Below, in pieces: positions 35,007 through 44,011 of a stretch of 64,000 bases of DNA. This stretch comes from Alphaproteobacteria bacterium (lineage in GTDB: Bacteria > Pseudomonadota > Alphaproteobacteria > Rhizobiales > CAJQND01), in contig JAAEUE010000118.1 in assembly GCA_024227565.1 (NCBI GenBank), positions 1 to 64,000 of the forward strand. Direction: 5' to 3'. Both the position numbers and the translations under genes were made by a program. Position 1 is the first letter of the stretch, and the number at the start of each line of letters is the position of its first letter. Below the pieces are notes generated by a model. It was not told the origin of the DNA. It did not search any database and was given only the letters and a program-made list of their open reading frames with translations.

Positions 35007-35615
35007 ATGAAAATCATTGAAGACGGTAGAGCCCCGAATCCACGCCGGGTTCGGATCTTTCTGGCCGAAAAAGGCATCGACGTTGAGTATGAGCAGCTCG
35101 ACATCATGGCCTCAGATCACAAGACCGAAGCCTTTACGGGTTTGAACCCCATGCAGCGCATTCCAGTTTTGGTTCTGGATGACGGCACCGCGATTTCAGA
35201 AACCATTTCGATCTGCCGCTACTTTGAGGCGCTACAACCCCATCCGCCACTGATGGGCACATCGCCGTTGGAAAAGGCGACAATCGACATGTGGCAGCGC
35301 CGGGTTGAAGAACGGCTTCTGACGGCCGTGGCCAACGTGCTGCGCCACACCAACCCCCGCATGGCCGTGCTGGAAGACGCTCAGGTGCCCGAATGGGGCG
35401 AAGCCAACCGGCCCCGGGTGAACTGGATGCTGGATGTGCTGGACGCTGAACTGGCCACGCGCAGCTACATTGCCGGCGACGAATACAGCCTGGCCGATAT
35501 CTCCGCGTTGGTGGGTGTGGACTTCATGAAAGTCATCAAGATGGATATGGGCGAACGCCACAATCTCAGGCGTTGGCACGACCGTGTGTCGGCCCGGCCC
35601 AGCGCAACCGCCTGA
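35007..35615 (+). CDS. Glutathione S-transferase family protein
   Basis: A 202-residue GST with a thioredoxin-like N-domain (EDGRAPNPRRVRIFLAEKG, NPMQRIPVLVLDDGTAISETISICRYFE) and an all-helical C-domain ending in SYIAGDEYSLADISALV, the N-capping motif of GSTs. The glutathione-activating residue is probably the Asn/Ser of the APNP loop rather than Tyr. ATG 35007 is preferred to 34971 because the conserved strand starts there. Substrate unknown; detoxification of electrophiles is the family role. It ends five bases before the uracil-DNA glycosylase-like gene. Confidence 0.87.
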   Translation: MKIIEDGRAPNPRRVRIFLAEKGIDVEYEQLDIMASDHKTEAFTGLNPMQRIPVLVLDDGTAISETISICRYFEALQPHPPLMGTSPLEKATIDMWQRRVEERLLTAVANVLRHTNPRMAVLEDAQVPEWGEANRPRVNWMLDVLDAELATRSYIAGDEYSLADISALVGVDFMKVIKMDMGERHNLRRWHDRVSARPSATA

Positions 35616-35620
35616 CGGCG

Positions 35621-36235
35621 ATGCCCGGGGGACTGAACAAACTTGTGGCAGACGTCCGTGCCTGCCGGATTTGCCGGGAGACAACCAAGACCACCCCCCT
35701 GCCCCATGAACCAAGACCGGTTGTGCAGATCAGCGGCACGGCCAAGATCCTCATCGCCGGCCAGGCGCCAGGCACCCGTGTGCACGCCTCCGGGCGCCCG
35801 TTCACAGACCCATCTGGCGACCGCCTGCGCGCGTGGATGGGGGTTGATGAGCTTGTGTTCTACGACGCCAGCAAGATCGCCATTGTGCCCATGGGGTTTT
35901 GTTTTCCAGGCCTTGACGCAAAGGGCGGAGATCTGCCGCCACGCAAGGAATGTGCGCCCAATTGGCGGGCAGCGCTGATGGAGCACCTCAGGGAAGTGAA
36001 ACTGATCTTGCTGATTGGGCAATATGCGCAAAGTTGGCATTTGGGAAAGGCCCGCAAGAAAAGCCTCACCGAAACCGTGCACAGTTGGCGGGAATATGCC
36101 GACCAGTTCGACCCGCCCGCGCTGGTTCTGCCCCACCCCTCGTGGCGCAATAACAAATGGTTGAAGGACAATGTGTGGTTTGAAACCGAAATTCTGCCCC
36201 ATTTGCAAAGACAAGTGAAAGAACTTCTGGGCTAA
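35621..36235 (+). CDS. Uracil-DNA glycosylase family protein
   Basis: A 204-residue UDG-fold protein. It has ADVRACRICRE near the start, the motif IAGQAPGTRVHASGRPFTDPSG (about residue 45) similar to the motif A GEAPG/GQAPG of family 4/5-like glycosylases, and the C-terminal VLPHPSWRNNKW that carries the motif B His. It would excise uracil or related damaged bases, but this branch lacks the four-Cys iron-sulfur set of family 4. Overlapping frames suggest ATG 35621 as the start. Confidence 0.82.
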   Translation: MPGGLNKLVADVRACRICRETTKTTPLPHEPRPVVQISGTAKILIAGQAPGTRVHASGRPFTDPSGDRLRAWMGVDELVFYDASKIAIVPMGFCFPGLDAKGGDLPPRKECAPNWRAALMEHLREVKLILLIGQYAQSWHLGKARKKSLTETVHSWREYADQFDPPALVLPHPSWRNNKWLKDNVWFETEILPHLQRQVKELLG

Positions 36236-36246
36236 CCTCTCGAACC

Positions 36247-37224
36247 ATGAGAGCCATGCGTGCACATTTGATCGGATTTGCTCTGCTCGTTCTGGCGGCC
36301 TGTGCGTCGCCTCAGATCCAAGAGCTCGGGCTGGCCATTAACGAGCCGTTCTTGGAAGGCGACACCGCCGTGATGGCCGATGGCGCCCGGCTGCCCATGC
36401 ATGTTTGGACGGCGAAGAAGCCAAAAGCGGTGATCGTTGCGGTTCACGGCATGAACGGCTATGCGCAGGATTTTGCCCTGCCCGGCCCTTGGTTTGCCGC
36501 AAATGGCATCAGTTTTTACGCCTACGACCAGCGCTCCTTCGGCCGCACGGCGAAGGAAAAGCGCGGTCTTTGGCCCGGCGGCGAGGTCATGGTGAGCGAT
36601 TTGAAGAGCATCCATGCCCTTCTTAAGAAGAAACACGGCAAACTGCCGGTTTACGTGGTGGGCCTTTCCATGGGCGGTGCGGTTACCATGAAGGCGCTGG
36701 ACAATGGGCTGGCGCCGGATGGGGCCGTTCTGGTTGCGCCTGCGGTTTGGGGCTGGCGGGCGATGAACCCGTTCTTGAAGTCCACCTTGTGGATCACCGC
36801 CCACGTGGCGCCAAGCTATGCCCCCACAGGCCAGAGCCTGGACATTTGGCCCTCTGACAATATCGAGGTGCTGCGCGCCATTGGCCGCGATCCGCTTTAC
36901 CAGTCCAAAACCCGCACGGAAACGATCTATGGTCTGGTGACGCTGATGGACGACGCTTATGACGCGGCATCCCGCTTGAAATCTCCCATCCTCTATCTCT
37001 ACGGCACCAAGGATCAACTCGTGCCGGCAACGCCCACCTATGATGTGATCGGTCGCATCAAGGCGCCAAAGCGGGTGGCGGTCTACAAGAACGGCTGGCA
37101 CATGTTGCTGCGCGACAAACAGCGCAAGGTGGTGTGGAAAGACATTGCCGCCTGGGTGAAGAACAGAACTGCGCCCCTGCCCTCAGGCGAAGAGCAAAAG
37201 CCCAAAAAGCTGGCGCAGAAGTGA
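36247..37224 (+). CDS. Lipoprotein alpha/beta hydrolase (monoglyceride lipase-like)
   Basis: A 325-residue protein with a lipoprotein signal: hydrophobic core and lipobox LVLAAC with Cys19. The hydrolase domain has VAVHGMNGYAQDF, the nucleophile elbow VGLSMGGAV (Ser) and GTKDQLVP and NGWHMLLRD for the acid and His. This order is that of monoacylglycerol lipase/lysophospholipase enzymes. It is expected to sit in the outer or inner membrane facing the periplasm and hydrolyse lipid esters. The C-terminus is Lys-rich. Confidence 0.87.
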   Translation: MRAMRAHLIGFALLVLAACASPQIQELGLAINEPFLEGDTAVMADGARLPMHVWTAKKPKAVIVAVHGMNGYAQDFALPGPWFAANGISFYAYDQRSFGRTAKEKRGLWPGGEVMVSDLKSIHALLKKKHGKLPVYVVGLSMGGAVTMKALDNGLAPDGAVLVAPAVWGWRAMNPFLKSTLWITAHVAPSYAPTGQSLDIWPSDNIEVLRAIGRDPLYQSKTRTETIYGLVTLMDDAYDAASRLKSPILYLYGTKDQLVPATPTYDVIGRIKAPKRVAVYKNGWHMLLRDKQRKVVWKDIAAWVKNRTAPLPSGEEQKPKKLAQK

Positions 37225-37227
37225 CGC

Positions 37228-38037
37228 TCAGCCCTTAAGCGCGCGGGCTTGCGCCTTGGTCTTGGAATAATAGAGAAACGACAGCCAGCCCACGGACCGG
37301 AACCCGACGCGCTCATAAAGAGCTTTGGCCTTGGCAACGGCGATGAGGCCGGCAGAGGCGGCGCCTGCCGTTTTGGCCTCGTACAACACATGCTTGAGCA
37401 ACATTCCCGCATAGCCGCGCCCGCGCGCGGCCTCCAGGGTTCCCACATCATAAATTCCGGCCATCTCACCGGTTCTGAACACGGTCACCGTGGAGGTGGG
37501 CACATCATCGACACTCAAAACATAGGCCATGAAATCTTCCGGCCGCTCTTTGGCCAACACTCCGGTTGCCTGCAGCGCGCGCTTGCGGTTGGCGGTGGTG
37601 ATGGGCCCGATATAGGGATGAGGCACGGACTTTGAGAACCGTTCCATGGTGTCCAGGCGCTCTATGCGCATGCCCTTGGGCCGCTTCACCGGCGCCAACT
37701 TGGCAAGGTCATGGGCAAACACATCAAAGCGCTTGGTGTGCTGAAACCCCGCCGCCTTGAACCGCTCCACCGCATCGCCCGGGGTCGCGTACGCGCAGAC
37801 ATAGGCCCAGATGGCCGAACCATGGGCAGCCGCATCGTCCTGGCACTGCCTCAGGGCGTCTTCCAACCCGGCTTCCGTCTGGCGCACCCGGTGAAGGCTG
37901 CTCGCCCCGCCGGCCCGGTCCAGGGTCCACCATAGGCCGCGCGTGCGGTCAGCCTCGCCATCAACGGCGCAAATGTGCATCTCCCACCATTCGGCGAGAT
38001 TGTCTTCATAGGCACAACTGAGATCCCTGTCGCTCAA
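37228..38037 (-). CDS. GNAT-family N-acetyltransferase
   Basis: A 269-residue protein. The C-terminal half has the GNAT acetyl-CoA signature GTLEAARGRGYAGMLLKHVL (about residue 205) with a following FRSVGWLSFLY strand. The N-terminal 120 residues form a second, degenerate acetyltransferase-like domain, so it may be a tandem GNAT. Acceptor unknown. The gene lies between the convergent lipoprotein hydrolase and the alanine racemase homologue; eleven bases separate it from the latter. Confidence 0.82.
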   Translation of the reverse strand: MSDRDLSCAYEDNLAEWWEMHICAVDGEADRTRGLWWTLDRAGGASSLHRVRQTEAGLEDALRQCQDDAAAHGSAIWAYVCAYATPGDAVERFKAAGFQHTKRFDVFAHDLAKLAPVKRPKGMRIERLDTMERFSKSVPHPYIGPITTANRKRALQATGVLAKERPEDFMAYVLSVDDVPTSTVTVFRTGEMAGIYDVGTLEAARGRGYAGMLLKHVLYEAKTAGAASAGLIAVAKAKALYERVGFRSVGWLSFLYYSKTKAQARALKG

Positions 38038-38047
38038 CGCTCACCCC

Positions 38048-39235
38048 TCAAGGCTCGACCACATGCAACGCCACCGGAACCCCACCACGATAGTAAACCC
38101 GCGGCACGAAGGGGTTCAGGTGGTTCAGCAGGCTGTAGACCATCCAGCCGGCGGTTTCGGCTGTGGTCACCAGATTGTTCACACCCTCCTTGGCGATGAC
38201 CTCAACCACCTCGCCAATCTTGGCGTCCGCACCGGTGGCATCGAACAGGCAATGGTTGAGCGAGATGGACCCGATGGTGGGGCACGGCTTGCCGCCCACC
38301 AAAATGGTGCCCTTGTTGGCCAACTCCCGCGGCAAGGCATCAAAGAAGCCCACATGGAGCGTGCCCACCTGCATGTCGCGCGATGCTGTGTAGGCGCCGA
38401 AATAGGTGACCGTGTCTCCCTTGGGCACTGGTTTCAGTTCCTCAATGCGCGCCTTGAAGGTGAGCACTTGCTCCAGCTTCAAGGCGCTGTTGCGATCCGC
38501 CTCCCATGGGTAAATGCCAAACAGGCACATGGCGGGCCGCACCATGTCCAGCCAACCGTCCGGGGTGTGGAAGATGCCGTGGGTTGAGGCCATGCTGCGA
38601 AAGCCTGGATCAATGCCTGCTGCGGCCATCTGGTCGAGCACCGCCTGAAAACGCTCGAAGATCACTTTGTCCTGGCTATCGTCCTGCATCAGGGTTGAGA
38701 AGGTTCCCTTGATCTGCAGGCTGGGCATTGCGGCGATTTCCGTGATCAGCTCAATGGCGTTCTTATGGTCAACGCCCACCCGGTGGAGCCCGGTGTCGAT
38801 TTTGATGAACACGCCGGCGGCGCGCCCTTGAGCCAGCGCAGCGGCGTTCAGACGGGTTGCCAGATCGCTGGTGTACACAACTTGCGTCACCCCCTGCTCG
38901 ACCACTTGGTCGAACTGCGCCTCCGTATAGAGCGCGTCCATGTTCAGAACATCGCAGTCCATGCCCCACGAGGAGATCGCAAGGGCCTCAGACAGCTTGG
39001 CCACCATCAGCCATTTGACACCGTCCTGCACCAATGCAGAACAAATCGGCCGCAAGCCGTGGCCATAGGCGTTGTTCTTGATCACAGGCATCACCTCAAC
39101 CCCGGTGCGCGCCGTGATGGCGGCGAGATTGGCCGACAGAGCATCAAGGTCAATCTCAAACCAGCCGCCGTAGCCGGCCATCTTTTGCTGAATTTCGGCA
39201 CCCGAGGGCTGAGTCTCAAAATATCGTGCGGGCAT
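38048..39235 (-). CDS. Alanine racemase-family PLP protein with Phe at the catalytic Tyr site
   Basis: A 395-residue fold-type III PLP enzyme. Lys53 of VIKNNAYGHG is the PLP Schiff-base residue; KIDTGLHRVGV and MVRPAMCLFG retain two conserved arginines. The block that is normally VGYADGYPR reads VGFFDALPR, so the second catalytic residue (Tyr265 in Geobacillus Alr) is Phe297. The family racemises L- and D-alanine and feeds peptidoglycan, but loss of this Tyr should impair canonical racemisation. The start ATG 39235 follows AAGGAG. It is nine bases after the nicotinamidase gene. Confidence 0.85.
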   Translation of the reverse strand: MPARYFETQPSGAEIQQKMAGYGGWFEIDLDALSANLAAITARTGVEVMPVIKNNAYGHGLRPICSALVQDGVKWLMVAKLSEALAISSWGMDCDVLNMDALYTEAQFDQVVEQGVTQVVYTSDLATRLNAAALAQGRAAGVFIKIDTGLHRVGVDHKNAIELITEIAAMPSLQIKGTFSTLMQDDSQDKVIFERFQAVLDQMAAAGIDPGFRSMASTHGIFHTPDGWLDMVRPAMCLFGIYPWEADRNSALKLEQVLTFKARIEELKPVPKGDTVTYFGAYTASRDMQVGTLHVGFFDALPRELANKGTILVGGKPCPTIGSISLNHCLFDATGADAKIGEVVEVIAKEGVNNLVTTAETAGWMVYSLLNHLNPFVPRVYYRGGVPVALHVVEP

Positions 39236-39244
39236 CTGGGCTCC

Positions 39245-39880
39245 TTAACGGATATCGCTTGCGGTGATCAGGCTAACATTGTTGTGCGCGAACGCCTCCC
39301 GTGTGGCGGCGGCCGAGCCTGCCATGTCGATGGCGCGGCAGGCATTCTCGACCACCATACAGTCAAAGCCTTGCGCACGGGCATCTTCTGCTGAAAAGCG
39401 GACGCAGAAATCGAACGCCAGCCCGCAGGCAAAAACCCGGGTGAACCCGCGCTCGCGCAAATAACCGGTCAGGCCGGTGGGGGTGCGTTTGTCGTTTTCA
39501 AAGAAGGCGGAATAAGAATCGATCTCCCGGCGAAAACCCTTGCGGATCACCATCTGTGCCTTGCTCCAGCGCAGGGCCCGGTGGAAGGCGGCGCCCTCTG
39601 AGCCCTGGATGCAATGGTCCGGCCACAGGGTTTGCGGGCCATAGGCCATTGTGGTTTGGCTGAAGGGTTCAGCGCCGGGGTGGGATGAAGCAAATGAGTT
39701 GTGACCGGCCGGATGCCAGTCTTGGGTCAGCACCACATGGTCAAACTGCTCGATCAGCCCGTTGATCACCGGCACTGCATCGTCACCGCCGGGTACGGCA
39801 AGGTGGCCGCCGGGGCAGAAGTCGTTCTGAACATCGATGACCAAAAGCACATCGCCGGGTTGGCGCGCAATGGCAGGCAT
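39245..39880 (-). CDS. pncA: Nicotinamidase / pyrazinamidase
   Basis: A 211-residue isochorismatase-fold amidase. Features are VIDVQNDFCPGG with catalytic Asp16, TQDWHPAGHNSF metal-binding segment, WPDHCIQGSEGAAFH, a conserved Lys in IRKGF and the nucleophilic Cys in LAFDFCVRFSAEDA. It deamidates nicotinamide to nicotinate for NAD salvage. ATG 39880 follows GGAGGAGG; the frame extends upstream but without features. It probably shares a transcript with the alanine racemase homologue and is divergent from the agmatinase-like gene. Confidence 0.92.
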   Translation of the reverse strand: MPAIARQPGDVLLVIDVQNDFCPGGHLAVPGGDDAVPVINGLIEQFDHVVLTQDWHPAGHNSFASSHPGAEPFSQTTMAYGPQTLWPDHCIQGSEGAAFHRALRWSKAQMVIRKGFRREIDSYSAFFENDKRTPTGLTGYLRERGFTRVFACGLAFDFCVRFSAEDARAQGFDCMVVENACRAIDMAGSAAATREAFAHNNVSLITASDIR

Positions 39881-40067
39881 GGGCGATCCTCCTCCAGGTG
39901 CACCACAGCTATCATAGATGGTTGTGTGGGGGCCAGAACGTGCGTTCAGAAGCCGGCAACCGCGCTGCGGATCCAACAAATTGTATCGTTGTTCCCGGCG
40001 GAAAAACATGTCTTATCTAGGCGATGCATGCCAGGAACTTTCAGCCCAACAATCAGGAGCACCTGCA

Positions 40068-41054
40068 ATGAACAAAGAGGGGTTTGAGGGGCTCAACGAT
40101 GCCGCCTTCACCAGAACCGATCTTAAGGGCACAACCAACGAAGCCAGCTATGCCGGCGCGCTCAGTTTCATGCGCCGCAAGTACACCAAAGAGCTGAGCG
40201 GCGTTGACGTTGCCGTCACCGGCGTGCCGTTTGACCTTTCGGTGAGCAACCGGCCCGGCACACGATTTGGCCCCGAAGCCATCCGCAGGGCCAGCGCCCA
40301 ACATGCCTGGGGTCCGATCTGGCCCTGGCGTTTTGATCCGTTTGACGCCTTGGCGGTGACCGACTACGGCGACTGTGTGTTTGACTGGGGCCAACCGACC
40401 GAAATACCCGGCCGCATCGAGCAGCATATCGCCACAATCATCGAGAACGGGGCATCAACCTTGATGCTGGGGGGAGATCATTTTTCCACCTACCCCACAT
40501 TGCGCGCCTACGCCAAGAAATACGGGCCCTTGGGACTGGTGCAAATCGATGCGCACCGGGACGTTGAAGCTGACGCAGGAGGCCGCCTCGACCACGGCAG
40601 CATGTTCACCTATGCCCTGCAAGAAGGCGTCATTGACCCTGCGCGGTGCATCCAGCTCGGAATCCGCACCTGTTTCAACGACGAAGAAAGCCACGGCATG
40701 AAGGTTGTGTATGCCGACGAGGTGCACGCCACGCCGGCCGACGACATGGCCGCGATGATCAAAGACACCATTGGGGATGGCCCTTCCTACCTCACGTTCG
40801 ACATTGACAGCCTGGACCCGTCCACGGCACCGGGCACGGGCACGCCTGTTCCCGGCGGCCTGACCAGTTTTCAGGCCCTTTCCATCATCCGCGCCTTGAA
40901 GGGGGCTGATTTTGTGGGAATGGACGTTGTGGAGGTGTCCCCGCCTTATGACCATGCGGAGATGACCTCGAACGCAGCCGCGACGATTGCCATCGAACTG
41001 CTGTGCCTGAAAGCCTGGGCGCGCGGGGCGCGGCCAAGAGAGATGACAAAGTAG
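40068..41054 (+). CDS. speB: Agmatinase-family ureohydrolase
   Basis: A 328-residue ureohydrolase. Manganese ligands are visible as His138 (GGDHF), Asp161/His163/Asp165 (IDAHRD) and Asp245/Asp247 (FDIDSLDPSTAPGTGTP). NRPGTRFGPEAIR and FDWGQPTEI are typical of agmatinases. It is expected to hydrolyse agmatine to putrescine and urea, though guanidinobutyrase/guanidinopropionase homologues look the same. ATG 40068 is preferred to in-frame upstream starts because of AGGAG nearby and family length. The gene is monocistronic. Confidence 0.85.
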   Translation: MNKEGFEGLNDAAFTRTDLKGTTNEASYAGALSFMRRKYTKELSGVDVAVTGVPFDLSVSNRPGTRFGPEAIRRASAQHAWGPIWPWRFDPFDALAVTDYGDCVFDWGQPTEIPGRIEQHIATIIENGASTLMLGGDHFSTYPTLRAYAKKYGPLGLVQIDAHRDVEADAGGRLDHGSMFTYALQEGVIDPARCIQLGIRTCFNDEESHGMKVVYADEVHATPADDMAAMIKDTIGDGPSYLTFDIDSLDPSTAPGTGTPVPGGLTSFQALSIIRALKGADFVGMDVVEVSPPYDHAEMTSNAAATIAIELLCLKAWARGARPREMTK

Positions 41055-41236
41055 CGCGCTAGGAATGCTCAAAACCGGGCGTTCGAATTCTGGCACACCT
41101 CCTTTGCAGCAGCCGTCAGACCATGGAGGCGGTTCCGGAGCTGACCTTGCCGATGCCGAAGTAAAGCCCTTTTGAAGGCGCCGCCGCACTATTCTGGTAG
41201 CGTGCTGCGGCGGTCAATTTCACGGCAAACCAATAG

Positions 41237-42484
41237 TCACCGAAGCTGTTCGATGAGACCGCCTGAGTTCGGGTTGTCTGTGTTGCGCCTGAAGCCTATC
41301 GGATATCCGCCCCCGGCATGCCGACAGAAGTTCAATCGTGCTTCTGGAATACGTAAGCTTCCTCGCACCGTATATGCTGCCGCTGCCAGCTTGTTGAGGG
41401 CATTGCACCAACTGACCCGCCCCCCTTGAGCTCTGGTCAAGCGCGGTCGGTCTCCGGCTTGGACAACAATCACCTGGCCCGAAGATGCTCTTTGAGAACG
41501 ACGGTCGGCGGTCGTGACCGTGACATTTCCGTGGAGCACAAAGACATAAGTGATGCCGCCAGCTGAACCAATGAACACCGATGAGGCCAAAACAATTTCG
41601 AGCGAATTGATGGAGAACACAAGCTTTTGGTCGCTTGAGTTCAAGATCAACAATCCGCCTGGAGGCCGATCTTCGTTGGTGCATTGTTGGCTTTCGGCGG
41701 ACGGCACATTCTCCAGCCGAAATTCCGTTGCGACCGGCGATGCCACTGTGCGCTGGAGCAGGTCCACGATTACACTGTCATGGAAAACCGGGAGCTGATC
41801 GAAATTGCAGTCGGACAGATCGACATACCTTGAAGAAGATGTGACCCAGCCTGTTGCATGGTCATTGTGCACCAACACCGCATCACCGGCACTGTTTCTC
41901 CCCTTCACGCCGATGCTCTCACCCTCCTGAACGAAGTACAGAAGATTGTTCTTGTCATCACAGGGCGACGTGGCGCACTCAATGCGGAAACTTGGGTCAG
42001 GCAGCGCCCGAATGTACGTGCCGCCAAAGCTTGTGGAGCCCCGCACAACGCTTGCACTGCATCGATCGCCCTCCTCAATATTGATCATCTGACTGCGGTT
42101 TTTGATCTGCCTGAGAGCAGAGTTGCCAAATGCGATGAGGATTATGGACTGGCCGAACGGGACATTTTGAACCCGGTCGCCGGTCAGAACCTTCAGAAAT
42201 GAAAATCCGCCCACTTCGCCGCCGGCCAGCGCCTCGATCGACTTTAAGTCAGTGGTAATCGGCTCCATGTCGCCAGCGACCTTAAACCGATCATAGGGAG
42301 GATCTACCTTTAACGGATCATGCGCATAGCACATGGTGTTGGTGGCAATCGTGTCATTGCAGTCCTGAGCCATGACGCGTTGTGCATTTTCCCAAACACG
42401 TGAGCATTCCGCTGCGGTTGAAGAGCCGGCGGCGAAACACATTGCAAGCACGAACATAAAGGAACTCAGACCACACGTTCTCAT
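41237..42484 (-). CDS. Secreted Cys-rich protein with SH3-like and FecR-like regions, TIR partner
   Basis: A 415-residue protein with a signal peptide (about residues 1-25, cleavage after TAA). No full-length family was recognised. Residues about 182-225 (LLYFVQEGESIGVKGR...GWVTSSSRYVDLS) resemble a bacterial SH3 domain, and about 290-345 (VFVLHGNVTVTTADRR...ASSGQVIVVQAG) resemble the FecR signalling/beta-strand repeat. At least ten cysteines in the mature part suggest disulfides in the periplasm. The start follows GGAGGAGGAAGAG and lies 15 bases after the TIR-membrane gene, so the two form an operon. Function unknown. Confidence 0.65.
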   Translation of the reverse strand: MRTCGLSSFMFVLAMCFAAGSSTAAECSRVWENAQRVMAQDCNDTIATNTMCYAHDPLKVDPPYDRFKVAGDMEPITTDLKSIEALAGGEVGGFSFLKVLTGDRVQNVPFGQSIILIAFGNSALRQIKNRSQMINIEEGDRCSASVVRGSTSFGGTYIRALPDPSFRIECATSPCDDKNNLLYFVQEGESIGVKGRNSAGDAVLVHNDHATGWVTSSSRYVDLSDCNFDQLPVFHDSVIVDLLQRTVASPVATEFRLENVPSAESQQCTNEDRPPGGLLILNSSDQKLVFSINSLEIVLASSVFIGSAGGITYVFVLHGNVTVTTADRRSQRASSGQVIVVQAGDRPRLTRAQGGRVSWCNALNKLAAAAYTVRGSLRIPEARLNFCRHAGGGYPIGFRRNTDNPNSGGLIEQLR

Positions 42485-42499
42485 CTCTTCCTCCTCCAG

Positions 42500-44011
42500 T
42501 TATCGTCCGATTGCGCGACCAATGCGCATTATCAGTCTCGGGATTTGACCTTCTCTTTGGGTGGCGTTTCGCCAAATTTCCGGCAGGAAAGCCGGTACGG
42601 TCATCGCCGCAGCAATGACCCACGCCTGCTGGACACACTGGTCAGGGTGGAGCGTCAGCAATCTGGCGTGCAGAAGCGACCAGTCACAGGGAAGCCGGAT
42701 GGCCAGGAAAACACCTGCAAAAGCAATGGAAGTGCGCAGCAGCGCGGCCAGCACGCTGTTTGGAGGAATGAAGCTTGCAGCCGCAAACCCACAAATCAGC
42801 ATAAAGCTGAGCCCCGCGATGTTCGTGAAGTTGTCCCAGGTGTGCGAGATGCGGGTGTTGAACAGAACGTTCATGCCCCAAAAAGCCAGGAAGACAATCG
42901 TCCACCCTACCAGCGGTCCGAGCACATATTGCCAGTTCCGAAGGATTTTAAGCCGCGGCAAATACACCAACGTTAGGGCAATTCCGACGCCGATCGGGAG
43001 GCCGTATGAAATTCCTGATGAAAGCGTATCGCTCCATCGCCCAAGAATTTGCACGCCCACCGCCCCATCACCGAAGTTCATGTAGATCGTGAACATGATG
43101 GCGAAGCAGCATCCAACCGCGATTGCACCCAAGGTCGCCCACTGAGGGGGCTTAGAGAACTGGTGCAAGGCGATGGCGCGCCGAGCTGTCGAAATTGCGC
43201 CGGACAGCTTTCCACTGGGAAGACCATCGGGCCGCGTTTCCCAAATGGTTCTAAAGGATTCCAAAACCGCTCCCCGGCTTCGCTCTTCGGTTAAACCTGA
43301 ACCCAGTTCCCGGAGCGCCGTGAGATCGCCGGTCCTTGCAATCGTCTGGGCCGCATAGGCGATAATCTGCGGGTCGCGGACATCTTCACCAGTCGCCAGG
43401 GTAACCAGTTTTCCCGCCCGTTCTTTTCGATCTGTCTCGGCCCACTTTGGATTCTCACTGACTTGACCCGCATTGATTTCGTCGAGCCATTTATGTGCAG
43501 ACACTGTGTTCCGCCGTATTTCCTCTACATGTTCTTCTATTCTGGCTGGCCCAAGGCGCTTGCTGAGTGTCTCAAGAGCAGCCGGGCACGCAGGATGAGA
43601 TGTGTGCGTGTCAATGGCCTTGATCAGTTCAAACATACTTTGATCGAACCGGTCACCATCTTCGCGGTTTACAAAGTCGATCCAGTGGAGATCCGGGAAT
43701 CTGTTGTTTTTCAGGTCAATTGTCGAGATCAGAACCGGGACTATGGGCTTGTCAGCATTCGCGGCCCGATCACATTCCTTGGCCGTCCACACCGATGCAA
43801 TCGCTTCAGGGCTTTGCATGAACAGCAACAAGGCGCACTTGTCGATGCCGTCATTGATTTCTTCGGCAAACGCGGTTCCACCGATAATGCTGGTCCCGTC
43901 AAACCAGGTTTCAAAGCCGTATTTTCTGAGTTCACGGTCAATTCGCTGGACCGCTTTGACGTTTTCCCGGGCGTAGCTCAAAAAAACTGTATTATTTTTC
44001 GATTTTACCAT
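42500..44011 (-). CDS. TIR-domain membrane protein
   Basis: A 503-residue protein. Residues 7-135 form a TIR domain: NTVFLSYAREN start, ETWFDGTSIIGG BB-loop region and SVWTAKE with Glu79 at the NADase position (S-x-W-x3-E). Residues about 150-290 are helical and charged. Residues 292-480 hold about six hydrophobic segments (292-311, 335-352, 362-383, 397-416, 420-440, 462-480). Bacterial TIR domains cleave NAD+ or make cyclic ADP-ribose signals in immunity. The first codons are AT-rich and the upstream DNA strikingly so. It is co-transcribed with the secreted SH3/FecR-like gene. Confidence 0.8.
   Translation of the reverse strand: MVKSKNNTVFLSYARENVKAVQRIDRELRKYGFETWFDGTSIIGGTAFAEEINDGIDKCALLLFMQSPEAIASVWTAKECDRAANADKPIVPVLISTIDLKNNRFPDLHWIDFVNREDGDRFDQSMFELIKAIDTHTSHPACPAALETLSKRLGPARIEEHVEEIRRNTVSAHKWLDEINAGQVSENPKWAETDRKERAGKLVTLATGEDVRDPQIIAYAAQTIARTGDLTALRELGSGLTEERSRGAVLESFRTIWETRPDGLPSGKLSGAISTARRAIALHQFSKPPQWATLGAIAVGCCFAIMFTIYMNFGDGAVGVQILGRWSDTLSSGISYGLPIGVGIALTLVYLPRLKILRNWQYVLGPLVGWTIVFLAFWGMNVLFNTRISHTWDNFTNIAGLSFMLICGFAAASFIPPNSVLAALLRTSIAFAGVFLAIRLPCDWSLLHARLLTLHPDQCVQQAWVIAAAMTVPAFLPEIWRNATQREGQIPRLIMRIGRAIGR

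Noticed and set aside
36232..37101. 289-codon minus-strand open frame
   Set aside because: Antisense to the lipoprotein hydrolase, which has a lipobox and catalytic motifs.
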